Position numbers and translations under genes: made by a program. Below the pieces are notes generated by a model. The model was not told the origin of the DNA. It saw only the letters and a list, made by a program, of their open reading frames with translations, and did no database searches. A stretch of DNA of 46,438 nt from Trueperaceae bacterium (lineage in GTDB: Bacteria > Deinococcota > Deinococci > Deinococcales > Trueperaceae): positions 1-46,438 of the forward strand of contig JAABRX010000012.1 of the NCBI GenBank assembly GCA_011390675.1, read 5' to 3'. Shown piece after piece: positions 1 to 8,519 of the stretch (its first letter is position 1; each line of letters starts with the position of its first letter).

Positions 1-294
1 CTCGCCGGCACGAACGCCTTCGCGGGCGGCGCCGCCTACAACGCCGCCAAGTTCGGCCTGGTCGGCTTCACCCACGCCGTCATGCTCGACCTCCGCGAGC
101 GCGGCATCCGCGTCTCGACGATCATGCCCGGCTCGGTGGCCACCGCCTTCGGTGGGCGCGAGCCGAGCGCCGCCGACACCTGGAAGATCCAGCCGCAGGA
201 CATCGCCGAGGCGGTGCGCTACGTGCTCTGCAGCCCGGCGCGCACCCTGCCCTCGCGCATCGAGGTGCGGCCCGCACGCACCCGACCGTCGTGA
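1..294 (+). CDS. Short-chain dehydrogenase/reductase, C-terminal part
   Basis: The reading frame is open from the first base of the window, so the N-terminus with the NAD(P)-binding glycine motif lies outside. What remains shows the SDR active-site signature YNAAK (Tyr and Lys three residues apart) at about residues 13-17, followed by the PGSVAT segment that lines the cofactor site in this family. The tail after that is short and Arg/Pro-rich. These are features of classical SDR oxidoreductases; the substrate cannot be told from this fragment. It ends 4 bases before the GTG start of pyrD, suggesting co-transcription. Confidence 0.85.
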   Translation, partial: LAGTNAFAGGAAYNAAKFGLVGFTHAVMLDLRERGIRVSTIMPGSVATAFGGREPSAADTWKIQPQDIAEAVRYVLCSPARTLPSRIEVRPARTRPS

Positions 295-298
295 TCGC

Positions 299-1417
299 GT
301 GATCGCCCGCGCGACCGACGCGCTGTACCCGCTCATCAAGCGGGTCCTGTTCCGCCTCGAACCCGAGGAGGCGCACGCGCGCGTGTTCGCGCTCCTGGGC
401 TTCGCGGCGCGCCACCCGGGGGCGCTGCGCCTGCTGCGCAGCGCGTACGGGGTCGCCGACCCCCGGCTGCGGGTGCGTGCGTTCGGCCTCGAGTTCCCGA
501 ACCCGCTCGGCCTCGCCGCCGGCATGGACAAGGACGGGACCGCCGCGGCGGTGTGGGGCGCGTTCGGCTTCGGCACCGCGGAGCTCGGCACCGTCACCAC
601 CCAGGCCCAGCCCGGCAACCCCCGCCCCCGGGCCTTCCGGCTCCCTGCCGACCGCGCCATCGTCAACCGGATGGGGTTCAACAACGCGGGCGCGGCCGCG
701 TTGGCCGAGCGGCTCGCGGCGGCGCGCAGCGCCTCGTGGTGGAGCGCCGAGCCGATCGGCGTGAACGTCGGCAAGACCCGCGCGGTCGCCCTCGAGGACG
801 CGGTCGCCGACTACGAGGAGGCCTTGCGGACCGCCTGGCCCGTCGCGGACTACCTCGTCCTGAACGTGAGCTCGCCGAACACGCCGGGGTTGCGCAGCCT
901 GCAGGAGGCGAAGCCGCTGGCCGAACTGCTCGCCCGCGCGCGCGATCTGCGGGGCGAGCTCGGCGACCGGCCCGTCCTCCTCAAGGTGGCGCCCGACCTG
1001 AGCGAGGAAGCGCTCGCCGAGGCGATCGCGCTCGCCGAACGACACGGGGTCGACGGTCTGGTCGTCGCCAACACGACGATCGCCCGCGAGGGCCTGACCC
1101 AGGATCCGGGTGAAGCCGGCGGGCTGTCGGGGGCCCCGTTGGCGGCGCGCGCGCTCGCCGTGCTCCGCGCCGCCCGCGCGCGCACCGCGCTGCCGCTCGT
1201 GGCGTCGGGCGGCATCGAGTCGGGGGTCGACGCGATCGCGCGCTTCGAGGCCGGCGCGACGCTGGTGCAGGTGTACACGGGCTGGATCTACGAGGGCCCT
1301 GGGCTCCCCCGCCGGCTCCTCCGCGACGTCGCCCGCTGGGCCACCGCGGAGGGCCACGCGGATCTCGACGCCCGCTTGCGCGCCCGCGATGCGGCGCACC
1401 GACCGTCCGCAGGCTGA
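299..1417 (+). CDS. pyrD: Dihydroorotate dehydrogenase (quinone), class 2
   Basis: Oxidises dihydroorotate to orotate in pyrimidine synthesis, passing electrons through FMN to membrane quinone. The predicted 372-residue protein has the amphipathic N-terminal helix of class 2 enzymes (ALYPLIKRVLFRLEPEEAHARV), the FMN-site segments GLAAGMDKDG and GTAELGTVT, the RMGFNNAG segment, and the NVSSPNTPGL loop with the catalytic serine. GTG at 299 is chosen because homologues begin just before the LYPLIK helix; earlier in-frame ATG codons lie inside the upstream SDR gene. It follows that gene by 4 bases with no separate promoter seen. Length is typical of PyrD class 2. Confidence 0.93.
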   Translation: MIARATDALYPLIKRVLFRLEPEEAHARVFALLGFAARHPGALRLLRSAYGVADPRLRVRAFGLEFPNPLGLAAGMDKDGTAAAVWGAFGFGTAELGTVTTQAQPGNPRPRAFRLPADRAIVNRMGFNNAGAAALAERLAAARSASWWSAEPIGVNVGKTRAVALEDAVADYEEALRTAWPVADYLVLNVSSPNTPGLRSLQEAKPLAELLARARDLRGELGDRPVLLKVAPDLSEEALAEAIALAERHGVDGLVVANTTIAREGLTQDPGEAGGLSGAPLAARALAVLRAARARTALPLVASGGIESGVDAIARFEAGATLVQVYTGWIYEGPGLPRRLLRDVARWATAEGHADLDARLRARDAAHRPSAG

Positions 1418-1448
1418 GTGCGGCGCCGTCGCCGCGTGGCGCATGGGC

Positions 1449-1477
1449 TTGACACGCAACGCTCCACTCCGTAGATT
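1449..1477 (+). promoter_or_regulatory. Sigma-70-type leaderless promoter of the metal ABC operon
   Basis: A perfect -35 box TTGACA (1449-1454) is separated by 17 bases from TAGATT (1472-1477). Only five bases follow before the ATG at 1483, so the transcript should start at or next to the start codon and lack a leader. This is the clearest two-box example of the leaderless promoter type repeated through the window. Confidence 0.85.
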
Positions 1478-1482
1478 TCGTC

Positions 1483-2490
1483 ATGCCTAACTTTTTCATT
1501 CGGCGCACCTCAACCTCGATCCTGGCGCTGCTTCTGGTGCTCGTCGGCGCCTCCGGAACGTCGTTGGCTCAGGACGCGCCCGCCCGCGTGGTCGCGAGCG
1601 TCGGGATGGTCGGCGACGTCGCCGCCGAACTCGCCGGCAGCTGCGCGCAGGTCGACACGCTGATGGGGCCGGGCGTCGACCCCCACAGCTACCGCGCCAC
1701 CGCCTCCGACGTGCGCGCCGTCCAGGACGCCGACCTGGTGCTCTACGTGGGCCTGGGGCTCGAGGCGCGGCTCGGCGAGGTGCTCGCGCGGCTCGCGAGC
1801 CGCACCCGCGTCGTCGCGGTGGGCGACGAGGCCGTCGCGGTCGCCGACCGCTTGACCGGCGAGGGGGGCACCGTCGACCCGCACGCTTGGATGGACCCGA
1901 ACCTGTGGCGGTCGGTCGCGGCCCGCGTCGCGACCGCGTTGGCCGAGGTGGCGCCGGCGGCGTGCGCCGAAGCGTTCGAGCAGCGCGTCGCGGCCTACGA
2001 CGCGCTCCTGGTGGAACTCGACGCGTGGACGGCCGCCACCATGGCCAGCATCCCGGCGTCGGCGCGCGTCCTGGTCACCGCCCACGACGCCTTCGAGTAC
2101 TTCGGGCGCGCGTACGACCTGGAGGTCGTCGGCCTGCAGGGGCTCTCGACCGTGGCCGAGGCGAGCCTCGGCGACGTGCGCGCGACGGCCGACCTGATCG
2201 CCGAGCGCGGCATCCCGGCGGTGTTCGTGGAGTCGACGATCAACCCGCGCACGATCGAGTCGGTGCGGGTCGCGGTGCGCGACCGGGGTACCGACGTGGC
2301 GCTCGGCGGCGAACTGTTCTCCGACGCCTTCGGCAGCGCCGGGACGCCCGAGGGGACGTACGTCGGCATGATCGTGCACAACGCAGCGACCGTCGCCACC
2401 GCGCTGGGCGGGGCGCCGGCCCCGCTCCCGACCGCGCTCGCCGACTGGCTCGCCCGCTGGCCCGAGGGAATGGAGAGCGTCGGGCGATGA
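1483..2490 (+). CDS. Metal ABC transporter substrate-binding protein (cluster A-I)
   Basis: Captures Mn2+ or Zn2+ outside the membrane for the ABC importer encoded just downstream. The 335-residue protein starts with a positively charged signal peptide and hydrophobic core, with a likely cleavage after SLAQ. Family landmarks are DPHSYRATASDV (first metal His), the VLYVGLGLE helix, DPHAWMDPNL (second His), FVESTINPRTIESV (Glu) and ELFSDAFG (Asp), i.e. the His-His-Glu/Asp ligand set of TroA/PsaA/MntC-type proteins. There is no long His-rich loop of the ZnuA kind, which leans towards manganese, but metal choice is inference. Its stop overlaps the ATPase start (ATGA). Confidence 0.9.
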   Translation: MPNFFIRRTSTSILALLLVLVGASGTSLAQDAPARVVASVGMVGDVAAELAGSCAQVDTLMGPGVDPHSYRATASDVRAVQDADLVLYVGLGLEARLGEVLARLASRTRVVAVGDEAVAVADRLTGEGGTVDPHAWMDPNLWRSVAARVATALAEVAPAACAEAFEQRVAAYDALLVELDAWTAATMASIPASARVLVTAHDAFEYFGRAYDLEVVGLQGLSTVAEASLGDVRATADLIAERGIPAVFVESTINPRTIESVRVAVRDRGTDVALGGELFSDAFGSAGTPEGTYVGMIVHNAATVATALGGAPAPLPTALADWLARWPEGMESVGR

Positions 2491-3305
2491 CCACCGCGAC
2501 GCCGGACCACACCCCGGCCGGGGTCGCGGTGCACGTCGAGGACCTGACGGTGCGCTACGGCGAGCGCACGGTCCTCTGGGACGTCGACCTCGACGTCCCG
2601 ACCGGCGTGCTCGGCGCCATCGTCGGGCCGAACGGCGCGGGCAAGAGCACGCTCCTGAAGGCGGTGGTGGGGCTGGTGCGCCCCGCCGCCGGCCACGTCC
2701 GGGTGTTCGGCGAGCCCTTCGCCAGCGTCCGCAAGCGGGTCGCGTACGTGCCGCAACGCGCGGCGGTCGACTGGGACTTCCCCACCACGGTGCTCGACGT
2801 CGCCACGATGGGGCGCTATGCACGCCTCGGGTGGCTGCGCCGCCCCGGGCGCGCCGACCGCGAGGCCGCGCGTGCCGCGCTCGAGCAGGTCGGGCTCGTC
2901 GACCTCGCGCACCGCCAGATCGGCGAGCTCTCCGGTGGCCAACAGCAGCGCGCGTTCCTCGCGCGGGCGCTCGCGCAGGAGGCGGAGCTGGTCCTGATGG
3001 ACGAGCCGATGGCGGGCGTCGACGCCCCCACCGAAGCCGCCGTGTTGGAGGTGCTCGACGAGTTGAGGCGGGCAGGCCGGACGGTGCTCGTCGTGCACCA
3101 CGACCTGCAGACCGTCGCCGACCGCTTCGAATGGGTGGCGCTCGTGCAGGTGCGGGTGATCGCGTCGGGCCCCACGGCGGAGGCGCTCGCGCCCGAGGCG
3201 TTGCGGCGCGCCTACGGCGGTGCGGTGGCCGTGGTCGCGGCCGGGGGCGCGGCGATCGCGGGCGCGGGTTCGGAGCCCGGCGCACGCGCGCCGGGGCGCT
3301 CGTGA
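2487..3305 (+). CDS. Metal ABC transporter ATP-binding protein
   Basis: Energises manganese/zinc import. The 272-residue protein carries the Walker A motif GPNGAGKST, Q-loop around YVPQRAAVDWDFP (the WDFP segment is typical of Mn/Zn ABC ATPases), signature LSGGQQQR, Walker B LVLMDEP and the H-loop VVHHD. An Ala/Gly-rich tail of roughly 35 residues follows the conserved core. ATG 2487 overlaps the stop of the binding-protein gene by four bases and the gene in turn overlaps the next permease by GTGA, so the four genes form one translationally coupled operon. Confidence 0.93.
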   Translation: MTTATPDHTPAGVAVHVEDLTVRYGERTVLWDVDLDVPTGVLGAIVGPNGAGKSTLLKAVVGLVRPAAGHVRVFGEPFASVRKRVAYVPQRAAVDWDFPTTVLDVATMGRYARLGWLRRPGRADREAARAALEQVGLVDLAHRQIGELSGGQQQRAFLARALAQEAELVLMDEPMAGVDAPTEAAVLEVLDELRRAGRTVLVVHHDLQTVADRFEWVALVQVRVIASGPTAEALAPEALRRAYGGAVAVVAAGGAAIAGAGSEPGARAPGRS

Positions 3306-4198
3306 GCGAGCTCTGGACCATCTTGATCGACGGATCGACGCGCACCGTCCTGGTGGGCGCCGCGCTGTTGGGGGCGCTGACCGGCGGGCTCGGCACCTTC
3401 GCCGTCCTGCGCCGCCAGAGCCTGCTCGGCGACGTCCTGGCGCACGCGGCGCTGCCTGGGATCGTCGCGGCCTTCCTGCTCTCGGGCGAGCGGGCGCTGC
3501 CGGTCCTGGTCGCGGGTGCCCTCGCCTCCGGGCTGCTGTGGTCGGCGGTGCTGCAGGTGCTGGCCCGGCACACGCGCCTCGGCGCCGACGGCGCGACGAC
3601 GCTCGTGCTGTCGGTCTCGTTCGCGCTCGGCCTGGCGCTGCTCACCGCCGCCCAGAGCCGCGGCGACGCCGCGGCCGCGGGCCTGCAGACCTTCTTGTTC
3701 GGCCAGGCGGCGGCGCTGCTTCCGGGCGACGTCGTGCTGCTGGCGAGCGTCGCGTTGGCCCTCACCGCCGGCGTGGCGCTCGCCTGGCCGGCCCTCGCGC
3801 TCGTGGCGTTCGACCCGGGCTACGCCCGCAGCGTCGGCGTCCCGGTTCGCGCGCTGGAAGCAGCCCTGACCGCCGCCCTCGCGGTCGCGGTCGTGCTCGG
3901 CCTTCAGCTCGTGGGCGTCGTCCTGATCACGGCCCTCGTCGTGGCGCCCGCGATCGCCGCGCGTCCGTGGGTGGCGCGGCTGGCGCCGCTCGTGCTGGTG
4001 GCGGCGGCCACCGGCGCGGCCGCCGGCGCCACCGGTGCGCTGGTCAGCGCGGTCGACCGCGACGCGGCCACCGGGCCCGTGGTGGTCGTGGCGGTCACGC
4101 TCGCGGCGATCGTCTCGGTCGTGCTCGCGGTCGCGCGCAGCCGCCGCCGGGTGCGCGCGGGCGCCGCCCGGAGCGCGACGGTGCGGGGCTCGGCGTGA
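3302..4198 (+). CDS. Metal ABC transporter permease (first of two)
   Basis: Membrane subunit of the Mn/Zn importer, ABC-3 family. The 298-residue protein has many hydrophobic segments and family hallmarks: LRRQSLLGDVLAHAALPGI near residues 35-55, which is the conserved coupling region, FGQAAAL, FDPGYARSVGV and the LITALVVAPAIAA segment. GTG 3302 overlaps the ATPase stop (GTGA) and is the only start compatible with the family N-terminus. The tail is Arg-rich and cytoplasmic. Having two different permeases next to one ATPase suggests a heterodimeric channel, as in MntABCD/TroABCD systems. Confidence 0.9.
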   Translation: MSELWTILIDGSTRTVLVGAALLGALTGGLGTFAVLRRQSLLGDVLAHAALPGIVAAFLLSGERALPVLVAGALASGLLWSAVLQVLARHTRLGADGATTLVLSVSFALGLALLTAAQSRGDAAAAGLQTFLFGQAAALLPGDVVLLASVALALTAGVALAWPALALVAFDPGYARSVGVPVRALEAALTAALAVAVVLGLQLVGVVLITALVVAPAIAARPWVARLAPLVLVAAATGAAAGATGALVSAVDRDAATGPVVVVAVTLAAIVSVVLAVARSRRRVRAGAARSATVRGSA

Positions 4199-5349
4199 TC
4201 GGCGCCCTCCAAGGGTGGATCGACGACCCGACGGTCGCGACGGTGGTGCTCGGGGCCGTGGTCGGGATGGCGGCCACGGTGGTCGGCACCTTCCTGCTGC
4301 TGCGCAAGAGCACGATGCTCACGGACGCGATCGGCCACTCGGTGCTCTTCGGCATCGTCGTCGGCTTCCTGGTCGTGGGCGACCTCCACCACCCGGCCCT
4401 CACGGTGGGCGCGGCGCTCGCGGGGCTGCTGACCGTGGCGGGGACGCGGGCGCTCGAAGCGACCGGCCGGGTGCGCTCGGACGCCGCGATCGGCCTCGTG
4501 TTCCCGCTGTTGTTCGCGCTCGGCGTCCTCCTCGCCGGTCGCTACGCCGGCGACGCGCACCTCGATGCCGACGCCGTCTTGGTGGGCGAGATCGGCTTCG
4601 CCTGGATCGACGTCGCTCCCTTCTTCGGGCTGGAGCTGCCGCGCGCGCTGCGCACCATGCTCGTGGTGCTCGCACTGGACGCGGTGCTCGTCGCGTCGCT
4701 GTGGAAGGAGCTCAAGGTCGGCGCCTTCGACCCGGGGTTCGCCGCGGCCGTCGGACTGGCGCCCGGCGCGGTCGCCACCGCCCTGCTCGCCGCGACCTCG
4801 CTGACCGCGGTGGCCGCCTTCGACGCGGTCGGAGCGGTGCTGTTCGTCGCCTTCGTCGTCGCCCCGCCGGCGGCCGGGTTGCTGCTCGCGAACCGGGTCG
4901 GGACGATGCTGGTGATCGGACTCTTCGTCAGCGTCGCGGCGGCGATCGGCGGCTACGCGGCCGCGCTCGCCTACGACCTCGCGATCGCCCCCGCGATGGC
5001 GCTCGTGGCGGGCGCGCTCGTGGCCGGCGCGCTGCTGGTGGGCCCGCGGCACGGGTTGGTCGCGCACCTGGTGCGGTCGCGGACGCGCGGGCTCGACCTC
5101 GATGCGCGCGCGCTGCTCGTGCACCTCGCTACCCACGCCGAGGCCGAGGCCGAGGCGCGCGAGAACACCCGCCCGGCGCTGCGCGAGCACCTCGGGTGGC
5201 GCTCGGCGAAGGTGGAACGCGTCGTGCGCCACGCGCTCGACGGCGGCTTCGTCGAGCGTGGCCGGGCCGGCGAAGGGCTGCGGCCGACCGGTCGCGGTCG
5301 GGCGTGGATCGAGGAGGCGGGCCCCGACGGCGAGACCCGAGGCGGCTGA
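4195..5349 (+). CDS. Metal ABC transporter permease fused to a winged-helix-like C-terminal domain
   Basis: Second ABC-3 permease of the operon, 384 residues, about 90 more than its partner. Residues 1-285 are the membrane domain (LLRKSTMLTDAIGHSVLFGI, FDPGFAAAVGL, FVAFVVAPPAAGLLL). After the last membrane segment comes a charged domain from about residue 300: RALLVHLATHAEAEAE, then RPALREHLGWRSAKVERVVR, HALDGGFVERG and LRPTGRGRAWIEEA. Its predicted helix-helix-recognition helix-wing order resembles the DNA-binding domain of DtxR/MntR-type repressors. A permease-repressor fusion is known in Chlamydia (YtgC-YtgR). DNA binding here is inferred. GTG 4195 overlaps the previous stop (GTGA). Confidence 0.82.
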   Translation: MIGALQGWIDDPTVATVVLGAVVGMAATVVGTFLLLRKSTMLTDAIGHSVLFGIVVGFLVVGDLHHPALTVGAALAGLLTVAGTRALEATGRVRSDAAIGLVFPLLFALGVLLAGRYAGDAHLDADAVLVGEIGFAWIDVAPFFGLELPRALRTMLVVLALDAVLVASLWKELKVGAFDPGFAAAVGLAPGAVATALLAATSLTAVAAFDAVGAVLFVAFVVAPPAAGLLLANRVGTMLVIGLFVSVAAAIGGYAAALAYDLAIAPAMALVAGALVAGALLVGPRHGLVAHLVRSRTRGLDLDARALLVHLATHAEAEAEARENTRPALREHLGWRSAKVERVVRHALDGGFVERGRAGEGLRPTGRGRAWIEEAGPDGETRGG

Positions 5350-5356
5350 GCGAACG

Positions 5357-5926
5357 CTAGTCCGCGTCGCGGGTGCGCCGCACGACGTGGAAGCGCGCCT
5401 CGCTGACGCCGTTGCGCGCGTTCGCAGCGCGCGCGAGCACGAACAGCAGGTCCGAGAGCCGGTTGAGGTAGCGCGCCACCGGCGTGCCGATGGGCGCGAC
5501 CGACGACAGCGCGACGGTGGCGCGTTCGGCGCGCCGCACGACCGAACGAGCGACGTGCAAGGCCGCGCTCGTGGCGTGTCCGGCAGGCAGGATGAACTGC
5601 TTGAGCGGCTCGAGCTCCGCCTCGAAGCGATCGATGGCCGCCTCCAGCGCCTCGACGTCCGCCTCCTCGACCAGATGGAGGCGGGCGCGCGCCTCCGCCT
5701 CGGGCGGGGTCGCGAGGTCGGCGCCCACGTCGAACAGCGCGTGCTGGACCTGCGCGAGCAGCTTGTCGACGTCGGAATCCACCCCCATGCCGCGCGCCAT
5801 GCCGATCGCGGCGTTCGCCTCGTCGACCGCCCCGTACGCCTCGACCCGCAGGTCGTCCTTGCGGACCCGTCCGCCGCCGAAGAGCCCGGTGGTGCCGTCG
5901 TCGCCCGTGCGCGTGTAGATCTTCAT
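5357..5926 (-). CDS. Cob(I)yrinic acid a,c-diamide / cobalamin adenosyltransferase, PduO type
   Basis: Transfers the adenosyl group of ATP to cob(I)alamin to make adenosylcobalamin. The 189-residue protein has the N-terminal signature YTRTGDDGTTGLFGGGRVRKDD, the VEAYGAVDEANAAIG segment, the ATP-site helix VVRRAERATVAL, and YLNRLSDLLFVLAR near the end, all typical of PduO-type enzymes in both order and length. ATG 5926 follows a TAGACT box by six bases (leaderless). It lies downstream of the carotenoid operon on the same strand but with its own promoter. The gene converges with the metal transporter operon, leaving only 7 bases between the stops. Confidence 0.93.
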   Translation of the reverse strand: MKIYTRTGDDGTTGLFGGGRVRKDDLRVEAYGAVDEANAAIGMARGMGVDSDVDKLLAQVQHALFDVGADLATPPEAEARARLHLVEEADVEALEAAIDRFEAELEPLKQFILPAGHATSAALHVARSVVRRAERATVALSSVAPIGTPVARYLNRLSDLLFVLARAANARNGVSEARFHVVRRTRDAD

Positions 5927-5932
5927 GACGCG

Positions 5933-5938
5933 AGTCTA
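5933..5938 (-). promoter_or_regulatory. Leaderless -10 box of the adenosyltransferase gene
   Basis: TAGACT on the minus strand, six bases before ATG 5926. No convincing -35 box is visible 16-18 bases further upstream, and there is no Shine-Dalgarno sequence. Confidence 0.65.
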
Positions 5939-5967
5939 GCGCTGCCCCGCGCCAGCGAGCGTGGGCG

Positions 5968-7422
5968 TCACCCCAGGTCTGCGGCGACCGCCGGGGCGAG
6001 CCCGAGCTCGCGCGCCAGGTCCGCCGCGGCGTTGCGACCCGACAGCAGCGCGAGCGGCATACCGCCCCCCGGGTGCACGGTGCCCCCCGCCAACCGCAGG
6101 TTGCGCACGCCCCGCACCGAGGGCCCGGGTCGGAGCGTCGAGGCGAGGGTCGTGGGCGCCGCGCCGTAGATGGCGCCGCGGTCGCCGAAGCGCGCGAGCT
6201 CCGAAGGACCGAGGTCGCGCTCGACGACCACCCGCCCGGTGGGGTCGAAGCCGCGCGCCGCCAGCGTGGCGCGCAGGCGCCGCGCCGCCAGGGCGTCCTC
6301 GGCCCGCTCGGGCGCCCCCGGGGGCAGCGCGGGCGCGTTGGCCATGACGAACCAGTTCTCGTGGCCCGGCGGCGCGTCGCCGGGGTCGCCCTTGGACGAG
6401 GCGTGGACGTACAGCGTCGGGTCGCCGGGGTGGCGACCGGCGCGCAGGTCGTCGAACTCGGCGGCGTAGTCCGGCGGGAACAGGATCGTGTGCGCCGCGA
6501 GTTCGGGGGTCGCGCCGCGCACCCCGAGCAGCGCGACCGTGCCGGAGAGGCTCGGGTGCCGCCGCTCCGGCGTCGCCCGCCCCAGCCACGCCAGCGCCCA
6601 GCGCCGATCGACGGCCGCCACCACCGCGTCCACGGCGACTGGACCGCGATCGGTCGCCACCTCGCGCACGCGCCCGCCGCGCACCGGGAGCGCCTCCACG
6701 GAGACGCCGGTGCGCACCTCGACCCCCAGGTCCTCCACCAACGCACGCAGGGCGCGCACCACCCCGTGCACGCCGCCCACGGGCAGCGTCACGCCCAGGC
6801 CCAGCTCGACCCAGGCGATGTTGTGCAGCACAGCCGGTGCCCGGTACGGGTCGCCGCCGAAGTACGTCGCGAAGCGCAGGAAGAACGGGAGCAGGTCGCC
6901 GCGGACGCCGAGCGCCGCCAGCAGGTCGGGGAGCCTCCGGCCGGGGTGGGCGCGCCAACCGTGGCGCAGGCCGTAGGCCGCGAGCCGCGCGAGCCCAGGC
7001 GCCGGCCCGCGCACGAAGGTGGGCGCGGCGTCCTCGTACAGGCGGCGCGCCGCCGCCAGCGCGCGACGGTACGCGGCACCCTCCTGCGCGTCCAACCCCT
7101 CCAGCGTGCGGTCGAGGTCCGAGTACACGTCCCAGACGCGTCCCGAAGGGTAGCGGTAGCGGCACAGCGGCGCCAACGGCGCCAGCTCGAACGGCCGCTC
7201 GCGCCCCGCGTCGCGGAAGAGCGCGTCGACCACGTCGGGGAGGGTGAACACCGACGGCCCGACGTCGAAACGGAAGCCACCGGCGCGCCACTCCCCGGCC
7301 TTCCCACCGACCTCGTCGGCGCGCTCCAGGACGACCACCTCCGCGCCCGCCCGCGCCAGGTCGATCGCCGCGGCCAAGCCCGCGAAGCCGGCGCCCACCA
7401 CCGCGACGCGCGGCGGGGTCAC
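5968..7422 (-). CDS. CrtI/CrtD-family carotenoid desaturase (phytoene desaturase superfamily)
   Basis: FAD-dependent oxidoreductase of 484 residues. The N-terminus holds the dinucleotide motif VVGAGFAGLAAAIDLARAG, then ERADEVGGKAG and the segment FRFDVGPSVFTLPDVV that typifies CrtI-type desaturases. The C-terminus has the second FAD segment LRLAGGTVHPGGGMPLALLSGRNAA. It could be the phytoene desaturase giving lycopene, or a CrtD-type 3,4-desaturase acting late; sequence alone does not decide. As the other oxidase in the operon looks CrtO-like, this one is the better phytoene desaturase candidate. GTG 7422 overlaps the glycosyltransferase stop (GTGA). Last gene of the carotenoid operon. Confidence 0.85.
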   Translation of the reverse strand: MTPPRVAVVGAGFAGLAAAIDLARAGAEVVVLERADEVGGKAGEWRAGGFRFDVGPSVFTLPDVVDALFRDAGRERPFELAPLAPLCRYRYPSGRVWDVYSDLDRTLEGLDAQEGAAYRRALAAARRLYEDAAPTFVRGPAPGLARLAAYGLRHGWRAHPGRRLPDLLAALGVRGDLLPFFLRFATYFGGDPYRAPAVLHNIAWVELGLGVTLPVGGVHGVVRALRALVEDLGVEVRTGVSVEALPVRGGRVREVATDRGPVAVDAVVAAVDRRWALAWLGRATPERRHPSLSGTVALLGVRGATPELAAHTILFPPDYAAEFDDLRAGRHPGDPTLYVHASSKGDPGDAPPGHENWFVMANAPALPPGAPERAEDALAARRLRATLAARGFDPTGRVVVERDLGPSELARFGDRGAIYGAAPTTLASTLRPGPSVRGVRNLRLAGGTVHPGGGMPLALLSGRNAAADLARELGLAPAVAADLG

Positions 7423-8519
7423 GGGTACGCCCTACCCTTCCACTCGTACCCGCCACGGCGCGCGAGCGCCCGCGCGACGACGGCCGCGAGCGCCACCGGG
7501 CCCAGCGGTTGGAGCAGCGCCTCGGCGACCGGACGGCCGCTCTTGGCGTTCGCGACGGCTCGGAGCGCGACGCCGGCCGCCGCGAGCCACCACCAGCGCG
7601 GGTCGGCCCATGCGGCGATCCACGGAGCCGTGTACGCCGCCACGTTCACCGCCCACACGCCGATCAGCGCCACCGGCGCCCCGCCCGCGGCGGCCAGGGC
7701 GTTCTTGCCGAAGCCCGCGACCACGGCCGACCACCCGCGGTACATCCGCGTCGCCACCCAGGGCCCGCCGAGGCGCAGCGTGAGCGGCACCCCCAGGCGC
7801 TTCGCGCGCTGCGCCAGGCGCACGTCCTCGAGCACCTCCGCCGGCAGGGCGGCGTGCCCGCCCACCCGGTCGTACGCCTCGCGGCGCCACGCCATCAGCT
7901 GCCCGTTGGCGCCCGCGATCGACGCGAACGGCAGCGCCCGCACGAGCGGGTGGGGCAGGTTCGCGAGGAGCAACAGATCGACCAGTGGGACCACGAGCCG
8001 CTCCCCCCAGGTGCCGCAGCGCTGGCGCGGCCAGACGGTGAGCAGGCCACCGTCGGTGGCGTCGAGCTCGTCCACCGCCCGCGCGAGCGCTCCGGCGCTC
8101 CAGGCGACGTCGGCGTCGGTGAAGACGAGAACGTCGCCGCGCGCGGCGCCGGCGAGTTGGTGGCACGCCCAGTTCTTCCCCGACCAGCCGGCGGGCAGTG
8201 GGGCGCCGCCGAGCACCCGCAGGGTCGGCGCGCTCGCGGCCGCGGACGCCAACAGCGCCGGCGTCGCGTCGCTCGAGCCATCGTCGAGGACGATCACCTC
8301 GTCGGCGCCCTGCGCGAGCCACGTGGGCAGCGTCTCGGGGAGCACGACGGCCTCGTCGCGCACCGGCACCAGGAGCGAGACGCGCGGCCGTGCGCCGCCA
8401 GGCCGGGCGACCGCGCGCGCGCCGAGGACCGGGAAGGTCGCGACGTTGAGCGCGAGCACGAGCGCCTGCCCGAGGAGGAAGGTCGCCACCGCCACGAACG
8501 CCGCATCGCCGAGGGTCAC
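7419..8519 (-). CDS. Family 2 glycosyltransferase, likely carotenoid glycosyltransferase
   Basis: A 366-residue membrane glycosyltransferase with a GT-A fold. An N-terminal hydrophobic segment is followed by RVSLLVPVRDEA, the nucleotide site DDGSSD, the metal-binding DAD in VFTDADVAW, LTVWPRQR, and the catalytic acid in VLEDVRLAQRAK; two or three hydrophobic segments close the protein. This layout fits CruC/CrtQ-like enzymes that add a sugar to hydroxylated carotenoids. The sugar and acceptor are inferred from its position between an acyltransferase and a desaturase in a carotenoid operon. GTG 8519 overlaps the preceding stop (GTGA), which fixes the start. Confidence 0.85.
   Translation of the reverse strand: MTLGDAAFVAVATFLLGQALVLALNVATFPVLGARAVARPGGARPRVSLLVPVRDEAVVLPETLPTWLAQGADEVIVLDDGSSDATPALLASAAASAPTLRVLGGAPLPAGWSGKNWACHQLAGAARGDVLVFTDADVAWSAGALARAVDELDATDGGLLTVWPRQRCGTWGERLVVPLVDLLLLANLPHPLVRALPFASIAGANGQLMAWRREAYDRVGGHAALPAEVLEDVRLAQRAKRLGVPLTLRLGGPWVATRMYRGWSAVVAGFGKNALAAAGGAPVALIGVWAVNVAAYTAPWIAAWADPRWWWLAAAGVALRAVANAKSGRPVAEALLQPLGPVALAAVVARALARRGGYEWKGRAYP

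Noticed and set aside
152-298. Earlier ATG start for pyrD
   Set aside because: It would add an Arg/Pro-rich tail read out of frame inside the SDR gene; PyrD homology begins just after GTG 299.
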